The notes under the pieces: generated by a model
Told to the model about the DNA's origin: nothing
Database searches by the model: none
Seen by the model: only the letters and a program-made list of their open reading frames with translations
Assembly: GCA_023460395.1 (NCBI GenBank)
Contig: JAEWQB010000020.1
Location: forward strand, 1-64,000
DNA: 64,000 nt
Source: Pseudomonadota bacterium
GTDB lineage: Bacteria; Desulfobacterota; Desulfovibrionia; Desulfovibrionales; Desulfovibrionaceae
Direction: 5' to 3'
Part shown: in pieces, positions 1-9,083 of the stretch
Layout: every line of letters begins with the position of its first letter
Numbering within the stretch: the stretch's first letter is position 1
Position numbers and translations under genes: made by a program

Positions 1-92
1 ATCCAGCCCTCCACCTGATGGGTGAAATAATCATGATTTGTTGTTGGATGTGATTGTAAACAAAAACAAGGCGATAGGCCAGCTTTGATGTT

Positions 93-2042
93 GTGTCAGG
101 CAGGAGAATCGCTCAGATTAGGCCTGAAGAAAGCCCCGTTTACAAAGCCGTTATGCAAGGCGAAACTTACAGAGGCAAAGCCTTTGTCGTAAACGACTGG
201 TACCTTACCGCGTACAAGCCCATTAAAGATTCCTCCGGGGCTATTGTTGCCGCCATTTACGTAGGACGGCAGATGATGACGCCGGAACTGCATTCCATTA
301 TTAACAAACTCAGCTATCAGGGGCACGGTGAAACCGTTATCGCATTCAGCGACGGCACATATGCATTCCGCCCCGACTCAGACACATCTGACGGCAACTT
401 CTCGTCGCAACGGCACGGTGCCGCATTGCTGGAGTCCGACAATGGATTCCTTGAACAGGCGCGGAACGATGTGGAGTACATCAGCTTCAAGCGCTACTAC
501 AAACCATGGGATTGGCATATAACATTCTCCCTTCCCGAACGGGATTTATACCTTGGTTCAGACCGACAAATACTGTTCTCCACCGGTGTTATCATTGTGG
601 GTGGAGCGCTAGCCGCCACGTTTATTTTTTCTTTCCTCATCCGCTGGCTGCTGCGCCCGCTGAACGGCCTTTCCTCTGTGACCAAGCGAATCGCGGAAGG
701 CGACCTTGACGCCCGTAGCGACTACCATGAAAATGACGCCATCGGGGAGACGATCGGATCTGTCAACGCCATGGTGGGTGAGCTGAAGAATAAACTCAGC
801 TTCTCTCAGGGCGTGCTCAACGGTATCCCCACGCCGTGCGCCATTGTCAGCCCGGACTTTGCCGTTACGTGGGTCAACAAGCATATGTGCGACTTGCTGG
901 AAAAACCCAAAGCCCCGGAAGAATATCTGGGACAGCGCTCCGGGCTGTTCTTCTTCAACGAAGCCTCGCGGGAGACTCTCTCAGACAAGGCTATCAAAGA
1001 ACGGCGACAGATCCATGATGAAATGGCTATCACCACACCTTCAGGCAAACAGCATCACATAGATATCGCCACCACGCCGTTCTACGATCAGGACGGCAAC
1101 ATGCTCGGCTCCATCACCTTCTGGCACGACCTGACCCAGTTGAAGGAAAATGAAAAGCGCATCCTCGCGCAGAACGAGCACATTGCCCGCACGGCTGCGG
1201 CAGCTAACAGTATCGCCGACCAAGTATCCGGCGCGGCGGAACAACTCACGGAACAAGTTGCCGGAGCCAGCCAGACGTCCGCCCAACAGAGCGACCGAAT
1301 TGGCGAATCTGCCACAGCCATAGAAGAAATGAACGCCACCACGCTGGAAGTCGCGCAAAATGCAGGACAGGCCGCTGAAGGCGCGGAAGCGGCACAAGGG
1401 ATAGCGGAAGAAGGCGCGCGCATGGTACAGGCGGTCATCCAGTCCACTGACGAAGTGCATAGCCATACGCTGCAAATGGAAAACACCTTGAAAGAACTGG
1501 GCCAACAGGCGGACGGCATCGGACAGATTATCGGCGTTATCAATGACATCGCCGATCAAACGAACCTTCTTGCCTTAAATGCCGCCATTGAAGCCGCCCG
1601 TGCCGGCGAAGCGGGACGCGGCTTCGCCGTTGTGGCGGATGAGGTACGAAAGCTGGCGGAAAAGACCATGACCGCCACCAAAGAAGTGGAAGGCGTGGTT
1701 AAAGCCATTCAGGGCAGCACGACCAACACTCGCGCCCACATGAGGGACGTGGCCTCTCTTGTAGCCAAAAGCGCGGAACAAACCCATGAGGCCGGGGAAT
1801 CGCTCTCCCGCATCGTGGAAACCGTTCTTTCCACGTCAGACCGGGTGCGTTCCATCGCCACGGCTGCGGAGCAACAGTCCGCCACATCGGAAGAAATCAC
1901 CCGCGCCACGGATGAAATAAACAACCTGAGCCGGGAAACCGCGCGCACCATGGAAGAAGCTGCGGATGCAGTCAATGACTTGGCACGGTTGGCGCAGCAG
2001 TTAAAAGAACTTATCAACGAATTGTCTGAAAACGGGAACTAA
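93..2042 (+). CDS. Methyl-accepting chemotaxis protein, N-terminally truncated
   Basis: Chemoreceptor signalling to CheA/CheW. Residues 1-60 match the C-terminal end of a periplasmic Cache-type sensor domain ([14 protein letters not shown] block, then YVG). A membrane helix follows at about 160-190, then HAMP to about 235, a PAS-like domain at about 240-350, and the MCP signalling hairpin with its conserved tip ([20 protein letters not shown]) around 475-495. Family members usually carry a first membrane helix and 100 or more further sensor residues before this point. Those are missing, and the GTG at 93 has no good ribosome site. All three forward frames contain stops within positions 16-59. 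The gene is therefore either decayed at its 5' end or frameshifted. The signalling half looks intact. Confidence 0.85.
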   Translation: MSGRRIAQIRPEESPVYKAVMQGETYRGKAFVVNDWYLTAYKPIKDSSGAIVAAIYVGRQMMTPELHSIINKLSYQGHGETVIAFSDGTYAFRPDSDTSDGNFSSQRHGAALLESDNGFLEQARNDVEYISFKRYYKPWDWHITFSLPERDLYLGSDRQILFSTGVIIVGGALAATFIFSFLIRWLLRPLNGLSSVTKRIAEGDLDARSDYHENDAIGETIGSVNAMVGELKNKLSFSQGVLNGIPTPCAIVSPDFAVTWVNKHMCDLLEKPKAPEEYLGQRSGLFFFNEASRETLSDKAIKERRQIHDEMAITTPSGKQHHIDIATTPFYDQDGNMLGSITFWHDLTQLKENEKRILAQNEHIARTAAAANSIADQVSGAAEQLTEQVAGASQTSAQQSDRIGESATAIEEMNATTLEVAQNAGQAAEGAEAAQGIAEEGARMVQAVIQSTDEVHSHTLQMENTLKELGQQADGIGQIIGVINDIADQTNLLALNAAIEAARAGEAGRGFAVVADEVRKLAEKTMTATKEVEGVVKAIQGSTTNTRAHMRDVASLVAKSAEQTHEAGESLSRIVETVLSTSDRVRSIATAAEQQSATSEEITRATDEINNLSRETARTMEEAADAVNDLARLAQQLKELINELSENGN

Positions 2043-2070
2043 CCGGACAGGCACCCATCTCACCAGCATA

Positions 2071-2105
2071 AGGCCGGACGGAGCAACACCCCGTCCGGCC
2101 TTTTT
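2071..2105 (+). terminator. Rho-independent terminator after the chemoreceptor gene
   Basis: A perfect 10-bp stem (GGCCGGACGG at 2072-2081 and its complement at 2091-2100) is followed by five T. It lies between two converging genes. Confidence 0.85.
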
Positions 2106-2132
2106 CTATGTGATAATGTTCGGACAGCGGAA

Positions 2133-3299
2133 TTACCGGGCGGACAGCACCAATGAAGCAAGAAGTTCCGCCACGCGAGGAGCGTCGTGCATAGCGGGGT
2201 TGCCGGGGACAGAGAGCGGAGCACGGCGCACATGCAAGCCGGGGTATACTCGCGGATCAATATCCTGCTCCATATCCAGCAGCACGTGCGTGAGCAAACG
2301 CGATGTTGCCACCTCTCCCGCGTCCGCGCGAAGCACCCGCAGCAGTTCCCGCACACGCCCACGGGCGTCCAGCCCCAACTCTTCGGGATCGCATCCCACG
2401 TTGGGCACAAAGAGCTTGGGGCAGTCCGCTTCCGCAATGGCCTTCCCTATGCCCGCGGGTAGCAGGGCGGCGATGAGCGAAGAATAAAAACTGCCCATGG
2501 GATAGCAAATAAGGTCCGCTTCGCGAATGCGGTCTAAAACATCCGCAGGGGCCGCAGGATATGCGGGGGGAGCTGCCAGACTACCGGGAAGAGCCGCAGT
2601 GAGACGCACCGAACGAATAGGAGAGGTAATGGGAGGAGCCTCTTTGCCGGTAAACAGATGCTGTCCCACGATCAGAGCGCCGTTTTCCAGCCGGGCCGCA
2701 AGGTGCAGCGAATCTTCCACCACGGGAAGCACCAGCCCTTGCGTGTCCAGCAAAGCGCCAAGGGACAGCACGGCCTTGCGCAAAGACCTCTCCGCCTCCA
2801 GATACGCTCCAGTCACCAGCAAATTCCCCAAGCAGGCACCCCTGAGCCGAAAATCGGACGGCATGGCATGGCGGAAGGAAACAAACCGGGAGGAGCAGGC
2901 AGTCCGAAGGTCGGGAGCCAGCGCAGAAAGCCACGGAGACTCTCCCGCGCACAGCGCGTCCAGTTGCCCGTGTAACGCCTCTTCCGGCAACGCGATGTCA
3001 AACCGATGGGAAAAAAGGTCTGCCAGCTCAGTAGGACGCCGGGGACCAGCCAGCGCCACCATACGATTACGCAGATCTCCCACAGCGGGCATGTGAAAGC
3101 ATCGGCGCAGTTCCGCCGTGCTGCCCCCAGAATCAAAGGGGGTAATAAGATACAACGCATTGCGGGTGAACCGCGTTAATTCGCGGCTCACCTCTCGCAA
3201 TGCCGTGCCGCCGGAAAAAAAGACGATCACCGCCCCCGCAGGGCCGGGCGTATCGTCTTCAGAGGCGGCAAAAGGGGGAGTGGTAACAACTCCTGTCAT
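2133..3299 (-). CDS. CofD/YvcK-related protein of the GAK system
   Basis: Member of the CofD/YvcK fold (2-phospho-lactate transferase-like). The signature blocks are visible: FSGGTALREVS near residue 28, DSGGSTAELRR near 56 and VGDLRNRMVALA near 73, matching the GGTG, DDGGSSGRLR and PGDIRNCLVAL blocks of YvcK. At 388 residues it is longer than YvcK and resembles the CofD-related family catalogued with the GAK genes (ATP-grasp, amphi-Trp, HprK-like), whose function is unknown. The small gene upstream ends 25 bases before this start, so they are probably co-transcribed. The usual ATP-grasp and kinase partners are not adjacent. The start codon has a weak ribosome site. No biochemical role can be assigned. 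Confidence 0.75.
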   Translation of the reverse strand: MTGVVTTPPFAASEDDTPGPAGAVIVFFSGGTALREVSRELTRFTRNALYLITPFDSGGSTAELRRCFHMPAVGDLRNRMVALAGPRRPTELADLFSHRFDIALPEEALHGQLDALCAGESPWLSALAPDLRTACSSRFVSFRHAMPSDFRLRGACLGNLLVTGAYLEAERSLRKAVLSLGALLDTQGLVLPVVEDSLHLAARLENGALIVGQHLFTGKEAPPITSPIRSVRLTAALPGSLAAPPAYPAAPADVLDRIREADLICYPMGSFYSSLIAALLPAGIGKAIAEADCPKLFVPNVGCDPEELGLDARGRVRELLRVLRADAGEVATSRLLTHVLLDMEQDIDPRVYPGLHVRRAPLSVPGNPAMHDAPRVAELLASLVLSAR

Positions 3300-3324
3300 C
3301 CGGGACTATCCGGTAGCAGCGGGG

Positions 3325-3585
3325 TTATTCGTCGCCGTCTGCGGCATCGCCGCTCTGGGCGTTACCGTCCGCGTCTTTGGTGTACTTTACCTTCACGCGC
3401 ATGCGCATGCCCGCCTTGGTCTGGCGGAACGACACAGAAAAAGTGTCGTACTCGTCCACGGCAATCGCCTTGCCGGAAATTGAAAGCGCACCCTGCTCCA
3501 CCTGTTCAGCAAGTGTGCGCAGCATGGCTGGCACCTCGTTCTGGAGGATCGGGCGTTCTACCTTGCGCTTTCCTGTATGTGACAT
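3325..3585 (-). CDS. Small amphi-Trp-like / XXXCH-like protein, GAK-associated
   Basis: An 86-residue protein with a helical segment (LQNEVPAMLRTLAEQVEQG) and then two or three beta strands ending in KAGMRMRVKVKY. This helix-plus-amphipathic-strand layout resembles the amphi-Trp and XXXCH small domains that accompany CofD-like proteins in GAK loci. The strand lacks the tryptophan that names the amphi-Trp family, so membership is inferred from layout and position. The start chosen is the ATG at 3585 (MSHTGKRK), which has GGAG six bases upstream. The longer GTG-started frame would place that site inside the gene. It is first in the unit with the CofD-like gene. Confidence 0.6.
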   Translation of the reverse strand: MSHTGKRKVERPILQNEVPAMLRTLAEQVEQGALSISGKAIAVDEYDTFSVSFRQTKAGMRMRVKVKYTKDADGNAQSGDAADGDE

Positions 3586-3684
3586 GGTTTTCTCCTTCAC
3601 CCGCAGGTCGCGGGTTAAGGAACTCTACGCAATGTCCGCCCCTTTGCCTAGCGCAAAGACAGGCCCGCCACCCGCATTTCTTCC

Positions 3685-3727
3685 CCAAAAAAATGCCGCC
3701 GTGCGCATAAATCGGCGCACGGCGGCA
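3685..3727 (-). terminator. Terminator downstream of phoU
   Basis: On the minus strand TGCCGCCGTGCGC pairs with its complement across a short loop, followed by seven T. It closes the phoB-pstB-phoU unit. Confidence 0.85.
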
Positions 3728-3751
3728 GGTAATACCAGAAGAAATTTCAGT

Positions 3752-4411
3752 CTAGGAACAAATGCCGTGTTTGATGCTCACACCCTCGACGATGAAGACC
3801 ACCGCCTCGCCGATGTTGGTGGAAAGATCGCCCACGCGTTCAAGACTGCGCGAGGTGAGAATGGTGCTTACAGCTCGTTCTACTGCGGGAGTTTCCGAAC
3901 TCATATAATTAATAAGTTCACGCATTACCCGCACATCCTGCTCGTTGCAGTAGCAGTCGGTGCGGCAAACTTCCCGCGCCAATGCCGGATCGCCCTCACG
4001 AAAAGCGGCGATAGAGGCACGAAACATATTCAACGCCGTGTTGCTTAACGTGCGCAGCAGATCAGCGAATGGCAGAGGCGGACGCGATGCCAAAAACATG
4101 GCCTGCTCCGCAATGTTCACCGCCTGATCGCCCACCCGCTCAAGGTTAGCCGCAACACGCATTACCCCGACAATGGATCGCAAATCCACCGCCAGAGGCT
4201 GATCCAAGGCCAATAACCGTAGGCTGATATCGTCTATTTCGCACTCTAAGCGGTCAATAATCACATCGTAATCGATGACCTGTTGGGCAAGATCGGCGTC
4301 GCGCTCCAGCAGAGCGCGGCACGCGTCTTCAATGGCCTGTTGTGCATGCGCGGCCATTTCCAGAACCTTCACACGCATGCCATCCAGTTGGGAATGAAAA
4401 TGTGTCTCCAT
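3752..4411 (-). CDS. phoU: Phosphate-specific transport accessory protein PhoU
   Basis: Cytoplasmic negative regulator linking the Pst phosphate importer to PhoR/PhoB signalling. The 219 residues form the usual two three-helix repeats. The paired metal-binding motifs are visible as RVAANLERVGDQAVNIAE near residue 86 and SRSLERVGDLSTNIGEAV near 188. Length is normal for the family. It begins 31 bases after pstB and is the last gene of the phoB-pstB-phoU unit. The pstS, pstC, pstA and phoR genes are not in this window. Confidence 0.95.
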   Translation of the reverse strand: METHFHSQLDGMRVKVLEMAAHAQQAIEDACRALLERDADLAQQVIDYDVIIDRLECEIDDISLRLLALDQPLAVDLRSIVGVMRVAANLERVGDQAVNIAEQAMFLASRPPLPFADLLRTLSNTALNMFRASIAAFREGDPALAREVCRTDCYCNEQDVRVMRELINYMSSETPAVERAVSTILTSRSLERVGDLSTNIGEAVVFIVEGVSIKHGICS

Positions 4412-4442
4412 AAACGCGCTTCTCCTTGCCGGATTATCAGGT

Positions 4443-5195
4443 TTAGCCGAATCGTCCGGTTATATAGTCTTCCGTTTGTTTATTGCCGGGCCGGGTAAAC
4501 ATTTGCTCCGTATTGCCAGTTTCAATAAGCTTACCCATGTAAAAAAATGCCGTCACATCAGACACACGGGCAGCCTGCTGCATGCTGTGGGTGACGATGA
4601 TGATGGTGTACTCCCGCTTCAGCGTATGAATAAGCTCTTCAATCTTCTGCGTGGCAATGGGGTCCAGCGCGGAAGCCGGTTCATCCATCAGCAACACGTC
4701 CGGTTCCACAGCCAATGCACGCGCGATACACAGGCGCTGCTGCTGACCGCCGGAGAGTCCCAGTGCGGAAGAATGGAGCCGCTCTTTCACTTCCTCCCAC
4801 AAGGCAGCGCTGCGCAGGCTCTGTTCCACCTTATCTTCAACATACGTCTTGTCCTTCACCCCATTCACACGCAGACCATAGGCCACATTTTCAAAAATAG
4901 TTTTCGGAAACGGGTTGGGCTTCTGAAACACCATACCCACACGGCGACGCAGCTCCACCACGTCGACTCCCGGTCCGTAAATATTTTGTCCATCCAGCAA
5001 TATCTGGCCTTCCACACGAGCCACGGGGATAAGATCATTCATCCGATTCAGGCAGCGAAGAAATGTGGACTTGCCACACCCGGAGGGGCCGATCAGCGCG
5101 GTTACCTGATTTTTTTCAAACCGCAAACTTACGTCGTGCAATGCCTGAAAATCTCCATAATAGAAATTCAGGCCAGTAGAGTGCATTTTCATCAT
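4443..5195 (-). CDS. pstB: Phosphate ABC transporter ATP-binding protein
   Basis: ATPase of the high-affinity phosphate importer PstSCAB. The 250 residues carry Walker A (GPSGCGKST, near 36), the Q-loop, the signature [16 protein letters not shown] near 148 and Walker B ([13 protein letters not shown]), with the D-loop and H-loop ([13 protein letters not shown]) in order. AGGAAGGG precedes the ATG. It sits between phoB and phoU, 31 bases from each. The substrate-binding and permease subunits must be encoded elsewhere. Confidence 0.96.
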   Translation of the reverse strand: MMKMHSTGLNFYYGDFQALHDVSLRFEKNQVTALIGPSGCGKSTFLRCLNRMNDLIPVARVEGQILLDGQNIYGPGVDVVELRRRVGMVFQKPNPFPKTIFENVAYGLRVNGVKDKTYVEDKVEQSLRSAALWEEVKERLHSSALGLSGGQQQRLCIARALAVEPDVLLMDEPASALDPIATQKIEELIHTLKREYTIIIVTHSMQQAARVSDVTAFFYMGKLIETGNTEQMFTRPGNKQTEDYITGRFG

Positions 5196-5226
5196 CCCTT
5201 CCTATGAAGAGCGTTGGCGCGCCGCA

Positions 5227-5916
5227 TTAGTCCCTAAACCGGTACCCCACGCCGCGAATGGTTTCGATATACTCGGCATAGTCGCCGATTTTTTGGCGTA
5301 ATCGGCGCACATGCGTATCCACAGTGCGCGCATACCCCTCAAACTCATAGCCCCACACGGTGTTGAGCAACTGATCGCGGGTGCGAACTCTGCCCCGGTT
5401 TTTCAGCAACTCCACCAACAATTTAAATTCTGTGGCGGTAAGTTGCGTTTCTTCACCGTCCATTTCCACCCGGTGGGCTTCGGTATCGACCACAAGGCCG
5501 TCTTTGCGCAACCGGGTGTGCGAAGGATTTTCCACCACGCCCTGTGTGCGCCGCAACACGGCATTTACCCGCAACACTAACTCCCGGGGACTGAAGGGCT
5601 TTACGATATAATCATCCGCGCCCAGTTCCAGCCCCACGATACGGTCAACCTCTTCACCACGCGCAGTGAGCATGATAATGGGCAAATCCCCCATATCCGG
5701 CATGCGGCGCAGTTCTTTACACACGTCCAACCCGCTCATTCCGGGCAACATCAGGTCCAGCAGCACAATATCTGGACGGAAACCGGAGAGCAGAGCTAGG
5801 CCATCCCGCCCCGTGGCGGCCGTGCGCACCTCGAATCCGGCGGATTCAAAGGTAAACCTGAGTAACTGGAGGATATCTTCGTCATCCTCGATCACAAGAA
5901 TCTTTTCGTTGGCCAT
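5227..5916 (-). CDS. phoB: Phosphate response regulator PhoB (OmpR family)
   Basis: Two-domain response regulator of 229 residues. The receiver domain (about 1-120) has the acidic pair EDDED, the phosphoacceptor Asp in IVLLDLMLPGMSG and the Lys in DDYIVKPFSPREL. The C-terminal winged helix (about 130-229) has the OmpR/PhoB pattern LTATEFKLL and TVDTHVRRLRQKIG. GGAGGG lies six bases before the ATG. The gene heads the unit with pstB and phoU, and the phased repeats just upstream suggest that PhoB regulates itself. Confidence 0.93.
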   Translation of the reverse strand: MANEKILVIEDDEDILQLLRFTFESAGFEVRTAATGRDGLALLSGFRPDIVLLDLMLPGMSGLDVCKELRRMPDMGDLPIIMLTARGEEVDRIVGLELGADDYIVKPFSPRELVLRVNAVLRRTQGVVENPSHTRLRKDGLVVDTEAHRVEMDGEETQLTATEFKLLVELLKNRGRVRTRDQLLNTVWGYEFEGYARTVDTHVRRLRQKIGDYAEYIETIRGVGYRFRD

Positions 5917-5958
5917 GCGTTCCCTCCGTATGGCAGGTCTGTAGCTAAACCACGATTC

Positions 5959-5998
5959 GGTGACAGATGTATGCTGTCTTCGTTACATAATGGTGACA
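5959..5998 (-). promoter_or_regulatory. Candidate Pho box with four 11-bp-phased units
   Basis: Read on the minus strand, TGTCACC, TGTAACG, CAGCATA and TGTCACC occur at exact 11-bp steps, 43-82 bases before phoB. The PhoB target is known as tandem CTGTCAT-like repeats every 11 bp. The outer two copies are identical and the inner two are degenerate. Confidence 0.55.
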
Positions 5999-6054
5999 CG
6001 CCCTGTATCCACGCGAGCATACCCTCTCGTTTCATGCCATATGCCATATGGCAA

Positions 6055-6088
6055 CAAAAAAGCCGGGACATGATGTCCCGGCTTTTTT
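6055..6088. terminator. Bidirectional terminator between the exonuclease gene and phoB
   Basis: AGCCGGGACA and its exact complement surround TGA, with six A on one side and six T on the other. It can terminate the minus-strand exonuclease gene that ends at 6176. Confidence 0.85.
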
Positions 6089-6175
6089 GTCACGGCTTCG
6101 CAACCAAAGTAACAATCTCGCGACGCAAACGCGCCGTTTCCTGCCCGCATATTTTCCATGCGGACCTGCGGATGC

Positions 6176-6781
6176 TCATACCGCCAAAAACCCCAATTCC
6201 CGCATACGCAAATGAATTTCCCGGCTGATCCATGCATCGGTGGCGGCATATTGTACCTGCTGCACCGAAAGTTCCTTGCTGGCCCAGTTAGAGCACTGCG
6301 CCCCCTTGGAAATTCTGAACCCCAGCAGATTTGCGGCGAGGTTGCGGAGCCCGTGCGTTTCCAGTCCGACGGACCGGGCCACTTCTCCCAGATCCATAAC
6401 TCCGGCATCGTCAAAAAATAAAAGTTTTTTCAAGTCTTTAATGTCATCGCGGACAGCGACACCGGTCTTGATAATAGCCGGGTCCGCCAGCAACGCCGTG
6501 ACCGATTCGGTCAATGGCAGCCAGTTCAGTTGAATGAGATAGACAACATCACTACAGGCAAACTGCACCAGCGAGGGCAGGTTCAGCTTCCCTTTATGAA
6601 AGGTCGGACGGGTTTCCGTATCGAACCCGAGCAGATCCTCCTGCCGCATACGGGACACGGCAGCGACAAGTTCCTCTTCTGTGCGGACCACCGCTACATT
6701 TCCTTCATAGCGGCGTAGAGGCAGGTCGTTTATCTCATCCTTGGTTATCTTTCGTTTGTAGTGATCGGAAATGTTCATCAT
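6176..6781 (-). CDS. RNase D-like 3'-5' exonuclease (DEDDy)
   Basis: A 201-residue single-domain exonuclease. Exo I is GFDTETRP (metal-binding Asp and Glu, near 54), Exo II includes VRDDIKDLKK near 113, and Exo III is YAATDAWISREIH near 178, with the Tyr and Asp of the DEDDy class. The HRDC domains of full RNase D are absent, as in the short bacterial exonuclease-domain proteins that trim RNA or DNA 3' ends. Two ATG codons are adjacent at the start, with AGGGAT as a modest ribosome site. It stands alone between a terminator and the Fe-S gene pair. Confidence 0.88.
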   Translation of the reverse strand: MMNISDHYKRKITKDEINDLPLRRYEGNVAVVRTEEELVAAVSRMRQEDLLGFDTETRPTFHKGKLNLPSLVQFACSDVVYLIQLNWLPLTESVTALLADPAIIKTGVAVRDDIKDLKKLLFFDDAGVMDLGEVARSVGLETHGLRNLAANLLGFRISKGAQCSNWASKELSVQQVQYAATDAWISREIHLRMRELGFLAV

Positions 6782-6892
6782 ATCCCTGTGTAATCGTTCA
6801 GCATCACAACAATCCCTCTAACCACGGACGGTTGTTATACATACCCCACAGCCCTCCCTGCGTAAAGTATTTTCAAGAAAGCTGACCGCCTA

Positions 6893-8419
6893 TCACATAC
6901 GTGCCACCGCAAGAAAAATCGCATGCAGAGAAGTAACCAGCACGGCAAAAAGCGCTGTTCCCCACCACTGCGCACCAGCGCGGCGTGGAGAAAATCCGGC
7001 AAATCGCAGTTCCATGGCTCCGTGCGTGCAGACCCCAAGACAATCACGGCATAGCGAACAGCTTAACGAGGGCTTCCCCTGCTCAAAGGCCTGATCCGGC
7101 AACGCATTATACCGGCAGACCTTTCGGCAGGCTCCGCACATGGTGCACTGCTTGGTAATACGCAGACGCCACGGAGAAAACCGCGCAAAAAGATTTCCCA
7201 TCAGCCCCAGCGGACAAACAGTCGCGCAGTGCAGCATAACGCCCTTCCGCGCGCTTCCCCACACCATGCAGGCAATACCCGCCAAGCCAAATGCCGCCGC
7301 GCCAACTCCGGCGACAAAAAGTGAAGCCCCCGCATAGCGCAGGCCCAGCGCAGTTCCAAATACGCCTAACGCAATGCCCCAACGCATATACCGCGTCCAA
7401 GCGGGCAACGGCTCCGGCGCCGGAAAATCAGCGCGTCTGCCGCGCCGCTTCGCCCCCACCCGACTGAGCATATCGTCCCATGCCCCAACATAACAAAGAT
7501 GGCTGCACCATGCCGGGCCAACCAGCAACACGGAGATAGCGAACAGCACAAGCATGAACAAACCCGCGCCACGATAGAGAGGCCCAGCCACGATCAAAGC
7601 CGGAACAGGCAAATGCAAAGCTCCCGTCATCAGCATATGCGGAACCCCCGCGACCCCCAGCGCGAGCTGACCAAAAAAGACCACGGAAAAAAGCGCCCAA
7701 ATCACCGGACGGGTCCGGCGGGCGCGGGTCGGCGACAACAACAGCCCGCACACTTCAGCCGCGTAGACCGCCACCAGCGCAATTTCCAGCAAACCACTCC
7801 CCGGCACAAACCGGTCCGCCAATAACGGCGTTATACTTGCTGCTTTTTCCCTGCACAGCCATAGCCCGCCAGCCACAAGGAAGAAGGTCGCCGCCTGCGG
7901 CAACGCCCCTTCATTCCGGTGGGAAAACCGGACACGGGCTTGCGGCGAGAGCAGCAGCCCCGCCCCCAGCAGAGAAAACATCGAAACACCGCCGAGGATG
8001 GCGGCAAGACGGTACCACGGCAGTTCCATGCTCTGGCGCAGAGTGACCAATGCCACAGCGTCATGCACCCAAAGCAGACTGGCTCCCAGCAGCACCACCG
8101 CGCAGACAAGACGTCCCCACGCCCGGCGGCACAGACACAGCAATGCCAGCGCAACCATGGGGGAGCCATACCACACGCCCAGATTTCTCCAAAAGTGCGC
8201 CCCAAGGAGCAGCAGTCCCAAAGCGGGAATGCACCACACGCCCCAAGGGAATGAGGGGCTGACAGGCCCCTGAACCTCAGAGGCCGTCGTGCCGGGCAAT
8301 GTCCGGTCCCCTCTGGAATCATGTGACGCCCGCGACGCCACGGCAGAGTCCGCTCCGTGCGTTTCAGGCGGAGGCGTGTGCCCCATGCTGGGGGGAAGAG
8401 GGTGATTGGTATGCGGCAT
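6893..8419 (-). CDS. NapH/NosR-like membrane polyferredoxin
   Basis: A 508-residue integral membrane protein. The N-terminal 60 residues are polar. About ten hydrophobic segments follow. WCSHLCYVGAWDD corresponds to the CxxxCP loop of NapH, NosR and CcoG proteins. Near the C-terminus are two ferredoxin-type clusters, CTMCGACRKVCRY and CSLCRDCLGVC. Such proteins pass electrons between quinone, membrane and soluble redox partners. The ATG at 8419 lies four bases after the stop of the upstream ferredoxin gene, so the pair is translationally coupled. The longer open frame upstream is only out-of-frame sequence of that gene. The substrate pathway is unknown. Confidence 0.8.
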   Translation of the reverse strand: MPHTNHPLPPSMGHTPPPETHGADSAVASRASHDSRGDRTLPGTTASEVQGPVSPSFPWGVWCIPALGLLLLGAHFWRNLGVWYGSPMVALALLCLCRRAWGRLVCAVVLLGASLLWVHDAVALVTLRQSMELPWYRLAAILGGVSMFSLLGAGLLLSPQARVRFSHRNEGALPQAATFFLVAGGLWLCREKAASITPLLADRFVPGSGLLEIALVAVYAAEVCGLLLSPTRARRTRPVIWALFSVVFFGQLALGVAGVPHMLMTGALHLPVPALIVAGPLYRGAGLFMLVLFAISVLLVGPAWCSHLCYVGAWDDMLSRVGAKRRGRRADFPAPEPLPAWTRYMRWGIALGVFGTALGLRYAGASLFVAGVGAAAFGLAGIACMVWGSARKGVMLHCATVCPLGLMGNLFARFSPWRLRITKQCTMCGACRKVCRYNALPDQAFEQGKPSLSCSLCRDCLGVCTHGAMELRFAGFSPRRAGAQWWGTALFAVLVTSLHAIFLAVARM

Positions 8420-8423
8420 GGTG

Positions 8424-9083
8424 CTACAACGAGTCCAATTCTTCAGCCAGTTCATCCCCCAGTCTTTCCACCAGAGAACCAAAACGTACACCACGCGCAT
8501 AGTGCCGCATGTACAACGCCAGACACACTTCCACCACGGCGCCCCCCTGTTCCACAGTGAAGACCTCTGGAATTTCCGTAGCCAATCTGGGATGGCGGCC
8601 CAGTTTTCCCCCCAACACAATCCGGTAGCCCATGGTGCGGCACGCGAGCGCCTGTTCGCGGCACTTGGCTACGCACAACCCGCACTCCATACACTGTTCA
8701 CGGTCAAAAACCGGTCCCAGTCTGTCCAGCGAGATGGCGTCATCGGGACAGACGCGCACACACAGACCACAACGCGTGCATAGCGTGGGGTCCAGTTCCG
8801 GCGTGCAGGCCCGGATAAACCCCACATCCGCCACATGGGGCCGGGAACATCCGTTAGGGCAGGCGGCAACGGCAATGCGGAAAGCGTGGTGATGCAGCAA
8901 AGGCCCACCAACGGCGGCCCGCACAAATTCAGGCCATCCGCTGCGGTCCACGGCAGCCCGTATGGCGCTTACCAGCTCCGCGTCCGTGGGCATGGCAAAA
9001 CGGCACTGAGCCTGAGCGGCAACTCCCCGGCACAGTGTAACGTCATACGGGGCGGGTTCTCCGCCAGAGGAAGGATGCGACAT
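8424..9083 (-). CDS. Sulfite-reductase-like ferredoxin (two 4Fe-4S clusters)
   Basis: A 219-residue soluble Fe-S protein. The first 110 residues resemble the nitrite/sulfite reductase cluster domain: LCRG...QCRF near residue 17 and AACPNGCSRPHVADVGF near 82 recall the ACPG..C and CPNGCARP motifs that hold the sirohaem-coupled cluster. A two-cluster ferredoxin insert follows (CTRCGLCVRVCPDD, then CMECGLCVAKC). The layout resembles AsrC-type proteins but without a full catalytic module. ATG 9083 has AGGAGT six bases upstream. It is encoded just before the membrane polyferredoxin, implying a two-protein electron chain. Confidence 0.75.
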   Translation of the reverse strand: MSHPSSGGEPAPYDVTLCRGVAAQAQCRFAMPTDAELVSAIRAAVDRSGWPEFVRAAVGGPLLHHHAFRIAVAACPNGCSRPHVADVGFIRACTPELDPTLCTRCGLCVRVCPDDAISLDRLGPVFDREQCMECGLCVAKCREQALACRTMGYRIVLGGKLGRHPRLATEIPEVFTVEQGGAVVEVCLALYMRHYARGVRFGSLVERLGDELAEELDSL

